Positions 1 to 5,780 of a DNA stretch of 13,045 nucleotides are shown here, piece by piece. Under the pieces are notes generated by a model, which worked only from the letters and a program-made list of their open reading frames with translations, was not told the origin of the DNA and made no database searches. The position numbers were made by a program, and so were the translations under genes. Position 1 is the stretch's first letter. Each line of letters begins with the position of its first letter. Origin of the DNA: JBAVQS01 sp049694275 (lineage in GTDB: Bacteria; Chloroflexota; Anaerolineae; UBA4142; SHND01); NCBI GenBank assembly GCA_049694275.1, contig JBAVQS010000263.1:1-13045 (forward strand). Direction: 5' to 3'.

Positions 1-713
1 ACCGTACTGCGCGCAATCGGCGTCACGCTAAACATCCGCTCGCGGAGCACAGCCCACCAATAGACGACCGCGGTAAAAGTAAAGGTCATGGTTGCAAAAT
101 CCAGCCCGCGCACTGGAGTGATGCCAAACTGATAGAGTGTGTCTGTCAGCACGGGGAGCAGCAAGCCCAGAAAGAGCAGGAATGTGTGCCTAAAGTACAA
201 CGTCCGCACCCGAAAGGTGGTCAGTAACAACACAAAAGCAACTGTGATAGTACTTATCGTATAGAAATAATAAACCCAGAACAAAGGCCCTCGGCTGAAA
301 AGCAGAACCGGCAAGGGATCGGACCCGCCCAGGCTATAATCATAGCGAAAGAGTGTCTGATAGTTGCCGGTGAGCGCCAATGGGATGCTCAGGACGGGTA
401 TGGCGAGCAGCAAAACGAGGCGTCGCCGGGTGAGCCAGGCCCCGCGCTGGGTGTACTGAAGCGCCAATGCGAGAATCGTAGGCGCTGAGAATGCGATGGG
501 GATGAATTGCAGTTGAAAGAAAAAGATTTTGAGCGAGAGCGAGATCGCGGAAAGGTTGAGCGCATACAGGAGCGCCCACAGCACTCCGATCCACATGATC
601 AGGATGAACGGGTTGATGGCAGGCGCCCCCTTGAACCGGCGAGCGTAGAGCCCAATGCCCGTGAGAATAGCGGCGCCCAGCAGCAGCGGCCAGATGTAGG
701 GAGTATAGAGCAT
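1..713 (-). CDS. Sensor histidine kinase, N-terminal 7TM part (C-terminus outside window)
   Basis: The first 237 codons of a minus-strand gene are visible and the rest runs off the left edge. The open frame starts at ATG 713, preceded by an AGGAA ribosome-binding site. The protein begins MLYTPYIWPLLLG and has seven hydrophobic helices at about residues 5-24, 34-52, 68-87, 96-115, 143-167, 177-196 and 205-222. It also carries the LQYT...LTRRRL pattern (85-99) and a final WWAVLRERMFSVTPIAR segment leaving the last helix. This matches the N-terminal 7TM sensor module of histidine kinases (HisKA_7TM family), which is normally followed by PAS and/or HisKA-HATPase domains. Those domains are not visible, so the kinase function is inferred. 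It would sense a membrane or extracellular cue and phosphorylate a response regulator. It has its own promoter and lies downstream of the terminated six-gene run, so it is probably a separate transcription unit. Confidence 0.82.
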   Translation of the reverse strand, partial: MLYTPYIWPLLLGAAILTGIGLYARRFKGAPAINPFILIMWIGVLWALLYALNLSAISLSLKIFFFQLQFIPIAFSAPTILALALQYTQRGAWLTRRRLVLLLAIPVLSIPLALTGNYQTLFRYDYSLGGSDPLPVLLFSRGPLFWVYYFYTISTITVAFVLLLTTFRVRTLYFRHTFLLFLGLLLPVLTDTLYQFGITPVRGLDFATMTFTFTAVVYWWAVLRERMFSVTPIARST

Positions 714-764
714 AAGCGTCTTTCCTAAAGATCAGGCGTATGTACCTTTTCGCAAGCCCCACGT

Positions 765-793
765 ATTTTACCCCATGTTGCTACCGCCCACAA
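765..793 (-). promoter_or_regulatory. Sigma70-like promoter of the 7TM histidine kinase gene
   Basis: On the minus strand, TTGTGG (788-793) and TAAAAT (765-770) are separated by exactly 17 bp. The predicted start lies about 45 nt upstream of ATG 713. It sits between the terminator of the preceding gene and the kinase start, as expected for an independent unit. The call comes from motif matching by eye only. Confidence 0.5.
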
Positions 794-820
794 TAGGAAT
801 GATTTGGATGTCTCTGTATG

Positions 821-850
821 AAAAAAAGCTCACCCAGGATTGGGTGAGCT
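821..850 (-). terminator. Intrinsic terminator ending the six-gene minus-strand run
   Basis: A perfect 10-bp inverted repeat (AGCTCACCCA at 827-836 and TGGGTGAGCT at 841-850) has a 4-nt loop. Read on the minus strand it is followed directly by a run of seven T. It lies 36 nt past the stop codon of the DUF333 lipoprotein gene. Confidence 0.9.
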
Positions 851-886
851 CATCCCCTCGGATACCATGTTGTTTAGTGAAGTTGT

Positions 887-1717
887 CTATGAAGTCTCGA
901 ACCGAATGCTCGCCAGAAAGTGGTTATAAAGCGTCCAGTCTTGCTTGTCCCCGGTGTGGAGGATCACGACCACGTACAATTGTTGTGACCGGGCAAAGTA
1001 ATACTTGTCATAGGCATAGGTCTGCGGACTGCGCGCCAGTCGAGTGTGGACGGCTTTGGTTCTAGCGATTTCCGCGTCAGGCTGTCGCGCTTCGCCTTGC
1101 TTGCCACCGGTCATCAGCAGGTTGTGCTCCGTCAGCCATTTCTCTAGATCTACGCCTTCGGGCGGCCGATAATCTTCTCGGTCGCTCGGATGGCTGAAAA
1201 AGATCACGGGCCAATGGTCATTGCCGGATAAAGGGCCCGTGACAGTGAGGGTCCGCTCCGGGTCGTCGGCGTGACTGATGGTTGCATCCGGCGGATAATG
1301 CAAGCTGTAGCCGAGCTCGCGATTTCGATAGATCCGGCAACCATCGCTCGCGAATTCTGCCGAGGCCGCTGGCGCAGGACTGGTCGCCGCGTGGGAATCG
1401 GTTGGCTCAGGTGCAGGCCTGGTCGCCGCGGGGGAGCTGGTCGGTCCAGGCGCAGGCTGCCTGTCTCCGCGCTTGCACTCGCCACGGAAATAGGCCCATT
1501 CATCACATTCGCTTCCATCCGAAAATACGCAGGCGCCGGCAACTCCACCCGCAGAATCCTGTCTGAGCTCGAGTTTGCCGCCGTTCTGCTCGCAATAAAC
1601 GGAAGCCGGGTTGGGCAGGTTCGGCGCCGGCGTTGGACTGTTTTGACCGGCATCGCAGGATGCCGAAAAAACAAGGCTACTCAACAGGAACAGGGTATAT
1701 AGCGTTAGGCGTAACAT
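887..1717 (-). CDS. Lipoprotein with DUF333 domain and PsbP-like C-terminal domain
   Basis: This 276-aa protein starts at ATG 1717 behind a strong GGGAGGT ribosome-binding site. A hydrophobic signal peptide (residues 1-20) ends in SAS-C21, a slightly atypical lipobox, so it is probably a lipid-anchored envelope protein. Residues 35-81 match the DUF333 pattern: NPASVYC, GGKLELR, CVFSDGSECDEWAYFRGEC, with four cysteines (42, 63, 71, 81) that could form disulfides. A Pro/Ala/Ser/Thr-rich linker follows at about 84-122. A C-terminal domain at about 126-274 begins YRNRELGYSLHYPPDA and contains a KYYFARSQQLYVVVI strand; it resembles the PsbP-like extracellular domains common in Chloroflexota. The molecular role is unknown. 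It is the last gene of the minus-strand run, 28 nt after the four-helix membrane protein gene, and is followed by a strong terminator. Confidence 0.85.
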   Translation of the reverse strand: MLRLTLYTLFLLSSLVFSASCDAGQNSPTPAPNLPNPASVYCEQNGGKLELRQDSAGGVAGACVFSDGSECDEWAYFRGECKRGDRQPAPGPTSSPAATRPAPEPTDSHAATSPAPAASAEFASDGCRIYRNRELGYSLHYPPDATISHADDPERTLTVTGPLSGNDHWPVIFFSHPSDREDYRPPEGVDLEKWLTEHNLLMTGGKQGEARQPDAEIARTKAVHTRLARSPQTYAYDKYYFARSQQLYVVVILHTGDKQDWTLYNHFLASIRFETS

Positions 1718-1745
1718 CTCGACCTCCCTTCGAATCAGGAGTGAA

Positions 1746-2246
1746 TTACGGCTGTTCCGGTGGGGCGACAGCCAGCTCGCGACTCAACAGCCGGATGAGC
1801 TTGCGGATTATTTCGATGCCGGTCACGATGAGCGCCACCGCCAAGCCCAACTTGACGAGCAGCGTGAGTCCCGGATATACGCTGAGCGAGCCGCCGAGCG
1901 CCATGCGTAGAAAGATGTATGCGGCCAGAGCATTCAGGCCAAGTTCCGCCCAACGCGCGTATAGGGTCCATCGTCCAAGGGTCAGGTTCAATACGCATAG
2001 GCTGAGCGCCAGCCCCCAATAAAGATTCAGCCATGGCATGTGCGTCTGGAATTCGGGGGCAAGCAGCGGCTTAAAGCTCGACGGATCCATAAGTGACTGG
2101 ACCACGCCGATTCGATCGGGAAAGAAATTGAACAGGACCAATATGGCCAGGATGAGTATCATCTCGACAATCGTCCCCACGACATGGACACGGTCTGGAT
2201 CGTTCTTGGTCATACGGTCTTTGGGATTCATTTGATCGGATAGCAT
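1746..2246 (-). CDS. Four-helix membrane protein of unknown function
   Basis: The protein has 166 aa. The start at ATG 2246 was chosen because it has an AAGGAG ribosome-binding site at good spacing; the longer open frame to 2321 would overlap the upstream gene and has no such site. Hydrophobic helices lie at about residues 22-42, 73-89, 100-117 and 128-147, with a charged N-terminus and a Pro/Glu-rich tail. An LVLFNFFPDRIG segment follows helix 1 and a GRWTLYARWAELGLN segment links helices 2 and 3. The layout resembles the membrane part of uncharacterised Chloroflexota proteins that sometimes carry an N-terminal signalling domain, which is absent here. No catalytic motif is seen. The gene begins 25 nt after the CPBP protease stop, so the two are probably co-transcribed and may act in the same membrane process. 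Confidence 0.8.
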   Translation of the reverse strand: MLSDQMNPKDRMTKNDPDRVHVVGTIVEMILILAILVLFNFFPDRIGVVQSLMDPSSFKPLLAPEFQTHMPWLNLYWGLALSLCVLNLTLGRWTLYARWAELGLNALAAYIFLRMALGGSLSVYPGLTLLVKLGLAVALIVTGIEIIRKLIRLLSRELAVAPPEQP

Positions 2247-2271
2247 AACATTCTCCTTCTTGGCCTCGCTT

Positions 2272-3165
2272 CTACGCGTTTGCCAGCATTGCAAAAAAGA
2301 GGAATAGGTCGGCGGCCGCATGAATCAACGTCGGCCCCCAGATACTGTCGGTTTTTATCATCAGATACCCGCACGCCAGGCCGAGGGTGAATGTGTTTGC
2401 CACCATGAAGGGAATCGCGACAGGCGTCAGGTAAAGCGCCCCGCCGTGCATCAGGGCAAAGACGATCGAGGTTAACAGGACCGCGCCCCCGACTCCGAGC
2501 AGCGGTTGGAATCGCTTGAGAAAGATACCCCGCAGCCAGAGTTCCTCCATAAAGCCGTTAGCGAACGCAAAGACCAAGCCCCATACTACCGCCGCGCCGA
2601 GTTTATCTACGCTCGTATAGCGCGTCGCAAAGAACAGGAACGCGGATGCCGTCAAGTTGAAAAACACCAGGGCGCCGATGCTCAGTCCCCATTTCAGATT
2701 ACCGCGTTTCAGATAGATGGAGCCGAGGTCCGCGCCGGAAAGCTTGATCAGCACGATGGTTGGGATACAGATAACAAGCATTTCTCTCACTTTGAGAAAG
2801 GCCAGCCCCTGAGAAGTGGTTTTGGTGAGGTTGAACCAGCTCAACAGCGCGCTGTCCCATCCCGCAAAGAGTAGCGAGATCGGGAATGCAATCGACCCGA
2901 CGAAAAAGGCAAACGCGATTGGCCAGTACTTGTTCAATCGTTCATCGCGCTTGAGCCACACAGCGGCGACCAGCAGCGCGGCCGATACAAGCACGTTGTA
3001 GAAGAGGTTTTGGTTCGTAGGGAAAATGACAAAGTAGTTGCAACCCAAAATAAAGACCGCCAGGCCGCAGGCGAGAAACAGCACGAACAGGCTGGTGCGA
3101 AATGCCAGCCCACGCGGCGCTATTGACTTGTTTTCGAGAGTCGGACCTACAACCAGGGTAGACAT
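2272..3165 (-). CDS. CPBP-family intramembrane glutamic endopeptidase (Abi/CAAX-like)
   Basis: The protein has 297 aa. ATG 3165 is preferred because it follows an AAAGGA ribosome-binding site; an in-frame TTG at 3243 would add 26 residues and overlap the preceding stop. The chain is highly hydrophobic. The three CPBP motifs are present: E207-E208-xxx-R212 (in FMEELWLRG), F236xxxH240 (FALMH) and H282xxxD286 (IHAAADL), so the protease core looks intact. Known members cleave or process membrane substrates: Rce1-type CAAX processing in eukaryotes, bacteriocin maturation or immunity and regulated signalling in bacteria. The substrate here is unknown. The gene lies in the middle of a run of small membrane proteins and a response regulator, so a role in envelope signalling or modification is an inference. 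Confidence 0.9.
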   Translation of the reverse strand: MSTLVVGPTLENKSIAPRGLAFRTSLFVLFLACGLAVFILGCNYFVIFPTNQNLFYNVLVSAALLVAAVWLKRDERLNKYWPIAFAFFVGSIAFPISLLFAGWDSALLSWFNLTKTTSQGLAFLKVREMLVICIPTIVLIKLSGADLGSIYLKRGNLKWGLSIGALVFFNLTASAFLFFATRYTSVDKLGAAVVWGLVFAFANGFMEELWLRGIFLKRFQPLLGVGGAVLLTSIVFALMHGGALYLTPVAIPFMVANTFTLGLACGYLMIKTDSIWGPTLIHAAADLFLFFAMLANA

Positions 3166-3239
3166 CTTTTTTCCTTTCCAAATTAGCTGGCAGACAGACT
3201 TACTTTGGAGCGCCCACCAGCAGGCCAATGATTGATCCG

Positions 3240-3416
3240 TCAAACCCGAGATCGGCGATCCAGAATCAGGCCAACGGCCAAGCCGAGGGCTGCCCCTAGA
3301 GTGGCGCCGAAGGCCAGGAAGAATGGCAGATTATCGGAGCGGATGACAAGGCCGATCACCTGGCCCGCCACGGCGCCGATGACAAACCCAATCATGATAA
3401 CCGTTGCTCGTCGCAT
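3240..3416 (-). CDS. Small two-helix membrane protein (58 aa)
   Basis: This short frame starts at ATG 3416 behind an AAGGA site and ends with TGA at 3240. The product begins MRRATVIMIGFVIGAVAGQV and has two glycine-rich hydrophobic helices, at about residues 5-25 and 31-51. They are joined by a short RSDNLP turn, and the protein ends in a basic DRRSRV tail. GxxxG-like spacing (FVIGAVAGQVIG and FGATLGAALGLAVG) suggests close helix packing or oligomerisation. The hairpin topology with a positive tail is typical of small membrane regulators or subunits, but no family was recognised. It fits the space between the response regulator (40-nt gap) and the CPBP gene (74-nt gap) on the same strand, which supports it as a real gene. 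Confidence 0.68.
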   Translation of the reverse strand: MRRATVIMIGFVIGAVAGQVIGLVIRSDNLPFFLAFGATLGAALGLAVGLILDRRSRV

Positions 3417-3456
3417 AAGTGCAATCCTTGCCGCCGCTCTTTAAGATTTAACGGTT

Positions 3457-3885
3457 TCATCTTTGAACCTTTTTTAAATCACCAGCGCCGTCACGGAGCC
3501 GCCTGGAATTCCTTATCGCCTTGTCTTGCTCTCTATTCCAGTACTCGCCGATCGCGGACAACAGCCTGTCCGGCGGGTCCGCCTTGCTGACGAACGCATT
3601 CACACCGGCTTTCAATGCCGCTTCACGCGCATCCTCTTTGCCGCTCAATGCAATGACGGACAACTGGGGGCAGCTCCTGTGCAGATTGCACAATAGCTCT
3701 TCTGCGGCCATGCCAGGCAGTTCCCAATCGAGCAGGACCAAATCGGGACACATGGCTTGCGCCTGGGATATCAAGTCTTCGGCATCCACCGCTTCGCTCA
3801 CGGCTTTGAAACCGGGCTGCCGCTCCAATGTCACCCGCAGCGCAAAGCGTACCTTGGGTTGGTCATCGGCAATCAATATGCGCAT
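3457..3885 (-). CDS. Receiver-only response regulator (CheY-like)
   Basis: The protein has 142 aa and starts at ATG 3885 behind AAGGAG. It carries a complete CheY-like receiver: acidic pair D7-D8 (IADDQP), phosphoacceptor D53 (LLDWELPGM), S81 in the conserved T/S position (ALSGKED) and K101 (FVSKADPP). The domain ends near residue 117, and only a 25-residue charged tail follows, with no DNA-binding output domain. It therefore probably acts through protein-protein contact or as a phosphorelay intermediate. The domain order and residues are seen directly; the partner is unknown. The 7TM histidine kinase at the left edge is one candidate kinase by proximity. It lies 34 nt downstream of the 88-aa gene and 40 nt upstream of the 58-aa membrane protein gene, suggesting one transcript. 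Confidence 0.93.
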   Translation of the reverse strand: MRILIADDQPKVRFALRVTLERQPGFKAVSEAVDAEDLISQAQAMCPDLVLLDWELPGMAAEELLCNLHRSCPQLSVIALSGKEDAREAALKAGVNAFVSKADPPDRLLSAIGEYWNREQDKAIRNSRRLRDGAGDLKKVQR

Positions 3886-3919
3886 GGGCGTCTCCTTGTC
3901 TGCTCAATCTGCGTTGCTT

Positions 3920-4186
3920 TCACTGGCTGCGAGTCGCTGCGCCGATTGCATCTTGCGTTCGGATCGATCCCGCGTCCGGCCGGTCCAGGTTCTCCAGGCG
4001 CTTTCCCAGGTTCGTCAGCGTATGCCCTAAATGGCGCAACGGCTGGCAGGCCTGGCGCGACCACCAACTCGATCCGCGAGGATGCATCTTACTGAGCAGG
4101 TGATCAATCTCTGCTTCGTGAATGTATTGCTGCATCCGCTGTTTTGCGATCAGTTGTAGCATGTAATCGTACTGTGGGTTCGACAT
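3920..4186 (-). CDS. Small soluble protein of unknown function (88 aa)
   Basis: ATG 4186 was chosen because a strong GGGAGG site precedes it; the longer frame from 4225 lacks one. The product begins MSNPQYDYMLQLIAKQRMQQ. Residues 5-35 form a likely amphipathic helix rich in Gln, His, Ile and Leu (to HLLSKMH). A WWSRQ patch follows at 41-45, then a basic second helix (RHLGHTLTNLGKRLENL, 51-67) and a polar tail. There is no signal peptide, membrane helix or metal motif, and no family was recognised. It is the first gene of the run and directly precedes the response regulator, so a link to that regulator (partner or adaptor) is plausible but unproven. Confidence 0.7.
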   Translation of the reverse strand: MSNPQYDYMLQLIAKQRMQQYIHEAEIDHLLSKMHPRGSSWWSRQACQPLRHLGHTLTNLGKRLENLDRPDAGSIRTQDAIGAATRSQ

Positions 4187-4223
4187 ACTCCACCTCCCGA
4201 TCAGACTGTCATCAGTGTAAAAC

Positions 4224-4262
4224 AAAACCTCCCCGGGCGCATCGTGCTACCGGGGAGGTTTT
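4224..4262 (-). terminator. Intrinsic terminator hairpin between the HTH remnant and the 88-aa gene
   Basis: A perfect 13-bp stem (4224-4236 with 4250-4262, AAAACCTCCCCGG against CCGGGGAGGTTTT) surrounds a 13-nt loop. On the minus strand it is followed by TTTTGTTTT. It would end transcription from the LuxR-type remnant and sits 38 nt before the start of the 88-aa gene. It could therefore act as an attenuator if the promoter of the downstream run lies upstream of it. The A/T arms make it potentially bidirectional. Confidence 0.8.
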
Positions 4263-4289
4263 GGCTATTAGCCGGTTGGCCAGTATTTA

Positions 4290-4692
4290 TTACCCGCCCA
4301 CCAGCTTTTTCTCCAGCGCGAGGGCGATTGCCTCACCGCGGCTGGAGAGACTCAGCTTGGAGAGGATGTTGCTGACGTGCGCCTTGGCGGTCGCGTGGCT
4401 CACGCACAACCGCTCGGCAATTTCATTATTGGTCAAGCCCTTGACCAATAATGCCAGCACCTCACGCTCGCGTTGGGTCAGGTCATAACCGGTTGCGGGG
4501 TCTATGCTCTCGGGCTTCCAACGCGTCATGCACCAGTTGCTTGTCCTGAAAGGTGGTCAGGGCGATAATCCGAATCCCGGGAAATTGTTTGTGGATGAGG
4601 CGCGTTGCGGCCACGCCATCCAGCACCGGCATCCGCAGGTCCATCAAGATCACGTCCGGTTCAAGCTGCGCGCATAGAGCTACTGCTCCAAC
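4290..4692 (-). pseudogene. Degraded NarL/LuxR-type response regulator
   Basis: Two minus-strand frames together spell a broken NarL-family regulator. One frame (about 4692 down to 4498) encodes the middle of a receiver domain, including ALCAQLEPDVILMDLRMP with the phosphoacceptor Asp, then DGVAATRLIHKQFPGIRIIALTTF, and stops at 4483. The other (4290-4529) encodes an intact LuxR/GerE helix-turn-helix, with LTQREREVLALLVKGLTNNE, AERLCVSHATAKAHVSNILSKL and a C-terminal EAIALALEKKLVGG. Compared with a usual regulator of about 210 aa, the first 40 or so receiver residues and about 40 residues around the conserved Lys and linker are missing, and the join shifts the frame. Loss of whole blocks argues for decay rather than one sequencing error. 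The HTH frame has its own ATG at 4529 (79 aa) and could still be translated, but its ribosome-binding site is weak. Confidence 0.8.
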
Positions 4693-4711
4693 GCGCGCCC
4701 AATCGGCCCGG

Positions 4712-4810
4712 CTACGCCGGCTTTTCCCACTCCACCCTGATTTGCGTTCCGCAACCTGGCTGGCTCTCGACGGTCAATGTGGCGCCTATAGCCTGCGCGC
4801 GCTCGCGCAT
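4712..4810 (-). pseudogene. C-terminal remnant of a sensor histidine kinase ATPase domain
   Basis: A 32-codon stretch reads MRERAQAIGATLTVESQPGC and continues GTQIRVEWEKPA before a TAG stop. This is the closing part of the HATPase_c domain of NarL-partner (HisKA_3-type) kinases, whose ends typically read GLxxMRERAxxxGAxLxVESxPGxGTxVxVxxP. Nothing upstream in this frame resembles the rest of a kinase; a terminator hairpin lies 90 nt away instead. It is immediately followed by the remnant response regulator, preserving the usual kinase-regulator gene order. I infer that a complete two-component operon once stood here and was lost by internal deletions. Confidence 0.75.
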
Positions 4811-4899
4811 GAGGAAACTTGAGCGAGCGAATCCAGTTTTGCCACATGGTTGCTTCCCGGTCACAAGGGGGCGCGAGGTCCGGCGAGGTTACCCGGCAC

Positions 4900-4947
4900 A
4901 AAAAAAACCTGTCGTCCGCGTACGCATTTTGCGCGCCCGACGACAGG
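4900..4947 (-). terminator. Strong intrinsic terminator of the candidate ncRNA
   Basis: A 9-bp perfect stem (CCTGTCGTC on the minus strand at 4939-4947 with GACGACAGG at 4908-4916) encloses a GC-rich loop that can form a small inner stem (CGCA-AAA-TGCG). On the minus strand it is followed by eight T (4900-4907). No protein-coding gene lies upstream of it on that strand. Confidence 0.8.
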
Positions 4948-5070
4948 TGCATTTCGAGTTTTCCTGCCCGCGCCTCGTCACACGGGCAAATCACAGGTAT
5001 CCCGCTATGCCTGACATGCGATGATAAAGTAGGTCAGGCCAGCCTGCAATAGACGAGCCGCTAACCTGTA
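4900..5070 (-). ncRNA. Candidate structured small RNA or riboswitch-like leader (~170 nt)
   Basis: A strong minus-strand promoter and a strong terminator delimit about 170 nt containing no ORF longer than 8 codons. In 5'-3' RNA order the segment holds these elements. Hairpin A is GCCUGAC/GUCAGGC (5033-5039 with 5009-5015, 17-nt loop). Hairpin B is GCCCGUG/CGCGGGC (4981-4987 with 4966-4972, 8-nt loop), whose internal U-G pair exists only on this strand. The terminator hairpin is last. The 5' segment ACAGGU (5064-5069) can pair with ACCUGU at 4993-4998, enclosing hairpin A, or with ACCUGU at 4943-4948, which would disrupt the terminator. CUCGUC (5052-5057) is complementary to the loop of hairpin B (4974-4979), a possible pseudoknot. 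I recognise no known RNA family. It may be a free sRNA or the leader of the lost kinase gene. Confidence 0.5.
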
Positions 5071-5075
5071 CACAG

Positions 5076-5104
5076 AGTATATCAGGACGGCGGGGCCAGG
5101 TCAA
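5076..5104 (-). promoter_or_regulatory. Near-consensus extended -10 sigma70-like promoter of the candidate ncRNA
   Basis: On the minus strand, TTGACC (5099-5104) is followed after exactly 17 bp by TATACT (5076-5081), with TGA directly before the -10 (extended -10). The start would fall near 5069-5071. It points away from the coiled-coil gene at 5227 and towards the terminator at 4900-4947. Confidence 0.65.
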
Positions 5105-5170
5105 TATTAATCGGAGACAAAGTGCCCTGTAACCGAACCGGCGCCGTTTGCGTAGATAGGAGTGTTAACC

Positions 5171-5198
5171 GCTGGCCGCAGATCACGCGGCGGCCAGC
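5171..5198 (+). promoter_or_regulatory. Hairpin/dyad in the leader of the coiled-coil gene
   Basis: A perfect 9-bp inverted repeat (GCTGGCCGC and GCGGCCAGC) with a 10-nt spacer lies 28 nt upstream of ATG 5227. No T-run follows, so it is not a classical terminator. It could be an mRNA structure controlling translation or a protein-binding dyad. No convincing -35/-10 pair was found for this gene. Confidence 0.4.
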
Positions 5199-5226
5199 CA
5201 ATGTACTGTTCAAGAGGTGAGCTAAA

Positions 5227-5748
5227 ATGAGTGAAAACCAGCAGGAATCTGTTTCGCAGCAAGAACCGGTTGTCGTCGAGTCGCGGGCGATGGAACCCGT
5301 CGCCGCGCCAGTCCGGCCGCCCGAGCCGGGCCTTTCCGAGGAATTTCGCGAGTTTGGTCGGCAGTTGAGCGCCCTTCTACATGTTGTACGTGAATCCCCG
5401 CGTGCCAAAGAGATCGAAGCCCAGGTCGCCCAGACAATGCGCGAGATGGAGCACGAGGTGACGGAGGCGATGAAGACCGCCCGACAGCGTGTCCAGGAAC
5501 AGAGTCTCAAAGAGACGATCAAGGGCGCCGCCCAAACCGCCGCCGACGAAACGCAGCGTGGCCTGGTCCGCGGAATGCGCCTGGTCAACGAGCAGATGGC
5601 CCACCTGGTACAAGAGACCGAAAAAGGCCTGACGCCCAAGCCCAAAGGCAAGATTATAGAGATCGAGGTGGAACAAACGGCTGCCCCCGCGACATCGCCG
5701 GCATCTGGTGCTGCTCCATCCGATACTTCCGGCGAGACCCTCCGCTAG
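5227..5748 (+). CDS. Predicted coiled-coil protein of unknown function (173 aa)
   Basis: The gene starts at ATG 5227 behind AGAGGTGA with 6-nt spacing, a good ribosome-binding site. The N-terminal 35 residues are polar, Glu/Pro/Val-rich and probably disordered. Residues about 36-140 are strongly helical and charged (EEFREFGRQLSALLHVVRES, then KEIEAQVAQTMREMEHEV and ETIKGAAQTAADETQRGL), suggesting an extended coiled coil. The tail is Ala/Pro/Ser/Thr-rich and low in complexity (about 150-173). There is no signal peptide or membrane helix, so it is probably cytoplasmic. No enzyme motif or family was recognised; it loosely resembles helical proteins with repeated amphipathic segments. It stands alone, diverging from the candidate ncRNA and followed by a terminator, so it is probably monocistronic. 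Confidence 0.85.
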   Translation: MSENQQESVSQQEPVVVESRAMEPVAAPVRPPEPGLSEEFREFGRQLSALLHVVRESPRAKEIEAQVAQTMREMEHEVTEAMKTARQRVQEQSLKETIKGAAQTAADETQRGLVRGMRLVNEQMAHLVQETEKGLTPKPKGKIIEIEVEQTAAPATSPASGAAPSDTSGETLR

Positions 5749-5780
5749 GACCCCGGTATCCCGCTCGATGCTGGCATACT

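Noticed and set aside
3232..3444. Plus-strand 70-codon frame
   Set aside because: It is Arg/Pro-rich with no ribosome-binding site and is the antisense of the better-supported 58-aa membrane protein gene.
4290..4692. A single sequencing frameshift as the cause of the broken regulator
   Set aside because: Whole blocks of about 40 residues are missing at two places, which one indel cannot explain.
4680..4994. Minus-strand 104-codon frame through the kinase remnant
   Set aside because: The kinase homology lies in a different frame, and this frame crosses the terminator at 4900-4947.
4900..5070. 6S RNA or small SRP RNA as the identity of the candidate ncRNA
   Set aside because: The ends do not pair into a 6S-like rod with a central bubble, and the SRP GGAAG-type apical motif is absent.
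5082..5651. 189-codon minus-strand frame opposite the coiled-coil gene
   Set aside because: The Ser/Arg/Cys-rich translation looks like a shadow, while the plus-strand frame has a good ribosome-binding site and sensible composition.
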